Below, one piece after another: positions 5,720-6,438 of a DNA stretch of 6,438 nt. This DNA is from Brevundimonas sp. (lineage in GTDB: Bacteria > Pseudomonadota > Alphaproteobacteria > Caulobacterales > Caulobacteraceae): the NCBI GenBank assembly GCA_022712235.1, contig JALAGW010000311.1, forward strand, positions 1-6,438, in the 5' to 3' direction. Position 1 is the first letter of the stretch; every line of letters starts with the position of its first letter. The translations under genes were made by a program, and so were the position numbers. Under the pieces are notes generated by a model. That model was not told the DNA's origin. It was given only the letters and a program-made list of their open reading frames with translations, and ran no database searches.

Positions 5720-5813
5720 GTCGCGACCTACTGCTGAAATTTCGGGTCGCGGCGTGAACGCCTGCGTTGCGGGCGGGACGACGACCCTCTAGGGTCGCGC
5801 CGGTTTAGCGACC
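5720..5813 (+). repeat. Cluster of alternating GCGACC / GGTCGC elements with possible stem-loops
   Basis: This covers most of the gap between the sigma operon and the TPR gene. CGCGACC (5722-5728) pairs with GGTCGCG (5745-5751); with a G-T and an outer G-C pair the stem reaches 9 bp (5720-5728 with 5745-5753). CGACCC (5782-5787) pairs with GGGTCG (5792-5797) across a TCTA loop. GGTCGC (5793-5798) can instead pair with GCGACC (5808-5813). The last two stems share bases and exclude each other. The 8-mer GGGTCGCG occurs twice (5744-5751 and 5792-5799). No T-run follows any stem. It may hold terminators, operators or a leader structure for the downstream gene. Confidence 0.45.
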
Positions 5814-5832
5814 AGTCTTGGCAGCGGTTTTT

Positions 5833-5836
5833 GGGG
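5833..5836 (+). promoter_or_regulatory. Weak ribosome-binding site deciding the GTG start of the TPR gene
   Basis: GGGG with a 9-base spacer before GTG at 5846. The in-frame TTG at 5831 overlaps this site and has no purine-rich sequence ahead of it, so GTG is preferred. Confidence 0.5.
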
Positions 5837-5845
5837 CGACGTTTC

Positions 5846-6438
5846 GTGGTTGATGTCTTCGAACAGGTCGAGGAGGAGCTTCGCTCCGATCGATACAAGC
5901 GTATGGCCCGCACCTGGCTGCCGATCGGAGCCGGCCTCTTGGCCGTCGCCCTGGTCGCCGCGCTGGGGTGGGGGGGCTGGCAGAGCTATGTGACCAATCA
6001 GGCCGACAAGGCCTCGGCCGCCTATGATCGCGGCATGGAGGCCCTTCAGGCCAATAATCCGTCGGGCGCCGAAACCGCCTTCGCCGAAGCGGCCAAGTCG
6101 GGCAATGGCGCCTACAAGGCCCTGGCCCTGATGCAACAGGCCGGAATCGCCGTGACGGCGAACAAGACCCAGGACGCGGTCAAGCTGTTCGACGATGCGG
6201 CCAAGGCCGCCGGCGATCCGATCATCGCCGACGCCGCCGCCATCAAGGCCGCCTTCCTGCTGATGGACACGGCCTCGCTGGAAGACATTCAGAAGCGTCT
6301 GGAGCCCCTGGCCGACGACAAGCGCCCGTTGCACGCCTTCGCCCAGGAAGCCCTGGCCATGGCGCAACTGCAGCACGGCAAGACCGCCGAAGCGCGGCAA
6401 GCCTTCGTTCAGCTGCAACGGGGGCAGGACGTGCCGGA
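5846..6438 (+). CDS. YfgM-like membrane-anchored TPR protein, 3'-partial
   Basis: The first 197 codons of a protein that continues past the right edge. It starts with an acidic cytoplasmic helix, VDVFEQVEEELRSDRYKR (2-19), then one membrane helix (about 24-45), then an alanine-rich helical region of TPR type: AAYDRGMEAL, then GAETAFAEAAKSGNGAYKAL, and later FAQEALAMAQLQHGKTAEARQAF. This layout is that of the YfgM/DUF2133 (TPR_21) family. The E. coli member is an inner-membrane protein with a periplasmic TPR domain that associates with the SecYEG translocon and periplasmic chaperones. In many proteobacteria, as recalled, the next genes are bamB and der, which would lie outside this window. The GTG at 5846 is chosen because family homology begins at VDVFE and GGGG sits 9 bases upstream. 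The family call is good; its role in this organism is inferred. Confidence 0.85.
   Translation, partial: MVDVFEQVEEELRSDRYKRMARTWLPIGAGLLAVALVAALGWGGWQSYVTNQADKASAAYDRGMEALQANNPSGAETAFAEAAKSGNGAYKALALMQQAGIAVTANKTQDAVKLFDDAAKAAGDPIIADAAAIKAAFLLMDTASLEDIQKRLEPLADDKRPLHAFAQEALAMAQLQHGKTAEARQAFVQLQRGQDVP

Noticed and set aside
5789..6418. Minus-strand open frame of 209 codons opposite the TPR gene
   Set aside because: Glycine-rich shadow of the YfgM-like coding frame, which shows a membrane helix and TPR-like helices on the plus strand.

Overview
The window is GC-rich (roughly two thirds G+C, with strong G/C at third codon positions) and densely packed. Its families (a YegD-type Hsp70, an UrcA protein, a DUF6249 membrane protein next to an ECF sigma factor, a DUF2188-type small protein and a YfgM-like TPR protein) point to an alphaproteobacterium, most likely Caulobacterales such as Brevundimonas or Caulobacter. 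This placement rests on remembered family distributions, not on a search.

Left part (1-3662). A YegD-like Hsp70 gene enters from the left edge and is broken by an in-frame TAG at 698-700, although the reading frame stays coding to 1264. It meets a convergent glutathione S-transferase gene with a 4-base tail-to-tail overlap. Next on the minus strand is a small lipoprotein gene of visibly lower GC. Its leader carries a perfect 8-bp inverted repeat over the ribosome-binding site. A YffB/ArsC-like thioredoxin-fold gene reads rightward and again meets its convergent neighbour with the same CTAA overlap. That neighbour, a DUF2188-like protein, is the second gene of a minus-strand pair whose first gene encodes a five-helix membrane protein.

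Middle (3663-4319). A minus-strand UrcA-family exported protein is followed by a 248-base divergent intergenic region. That region holds two palindromes and a weak ECF-type promoter match.

Right part (4320-6438). A plus-strand operon encodes a three-helix DUF6249 protein, an ECF sigma factor and a two-helix membrane protein. The last is translationally coupled to the sigma gene by an 11-base overlap and is probably the anti-sigma factor, but it lacks the usual zinc anti-sigma motif. The operon resembles a membrane stress-sensing module: an inner-membrane protein sequesters the sigma factor, with DUF6249 as possible sensor or partner. A 145-base gap rich in inverted repeats follows. Last is the start of a YfgM-like, membrane-anchored TPR protein that runs off the right edge. 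No RNA genes, insertion sequences or CRISPR arrays were seen.
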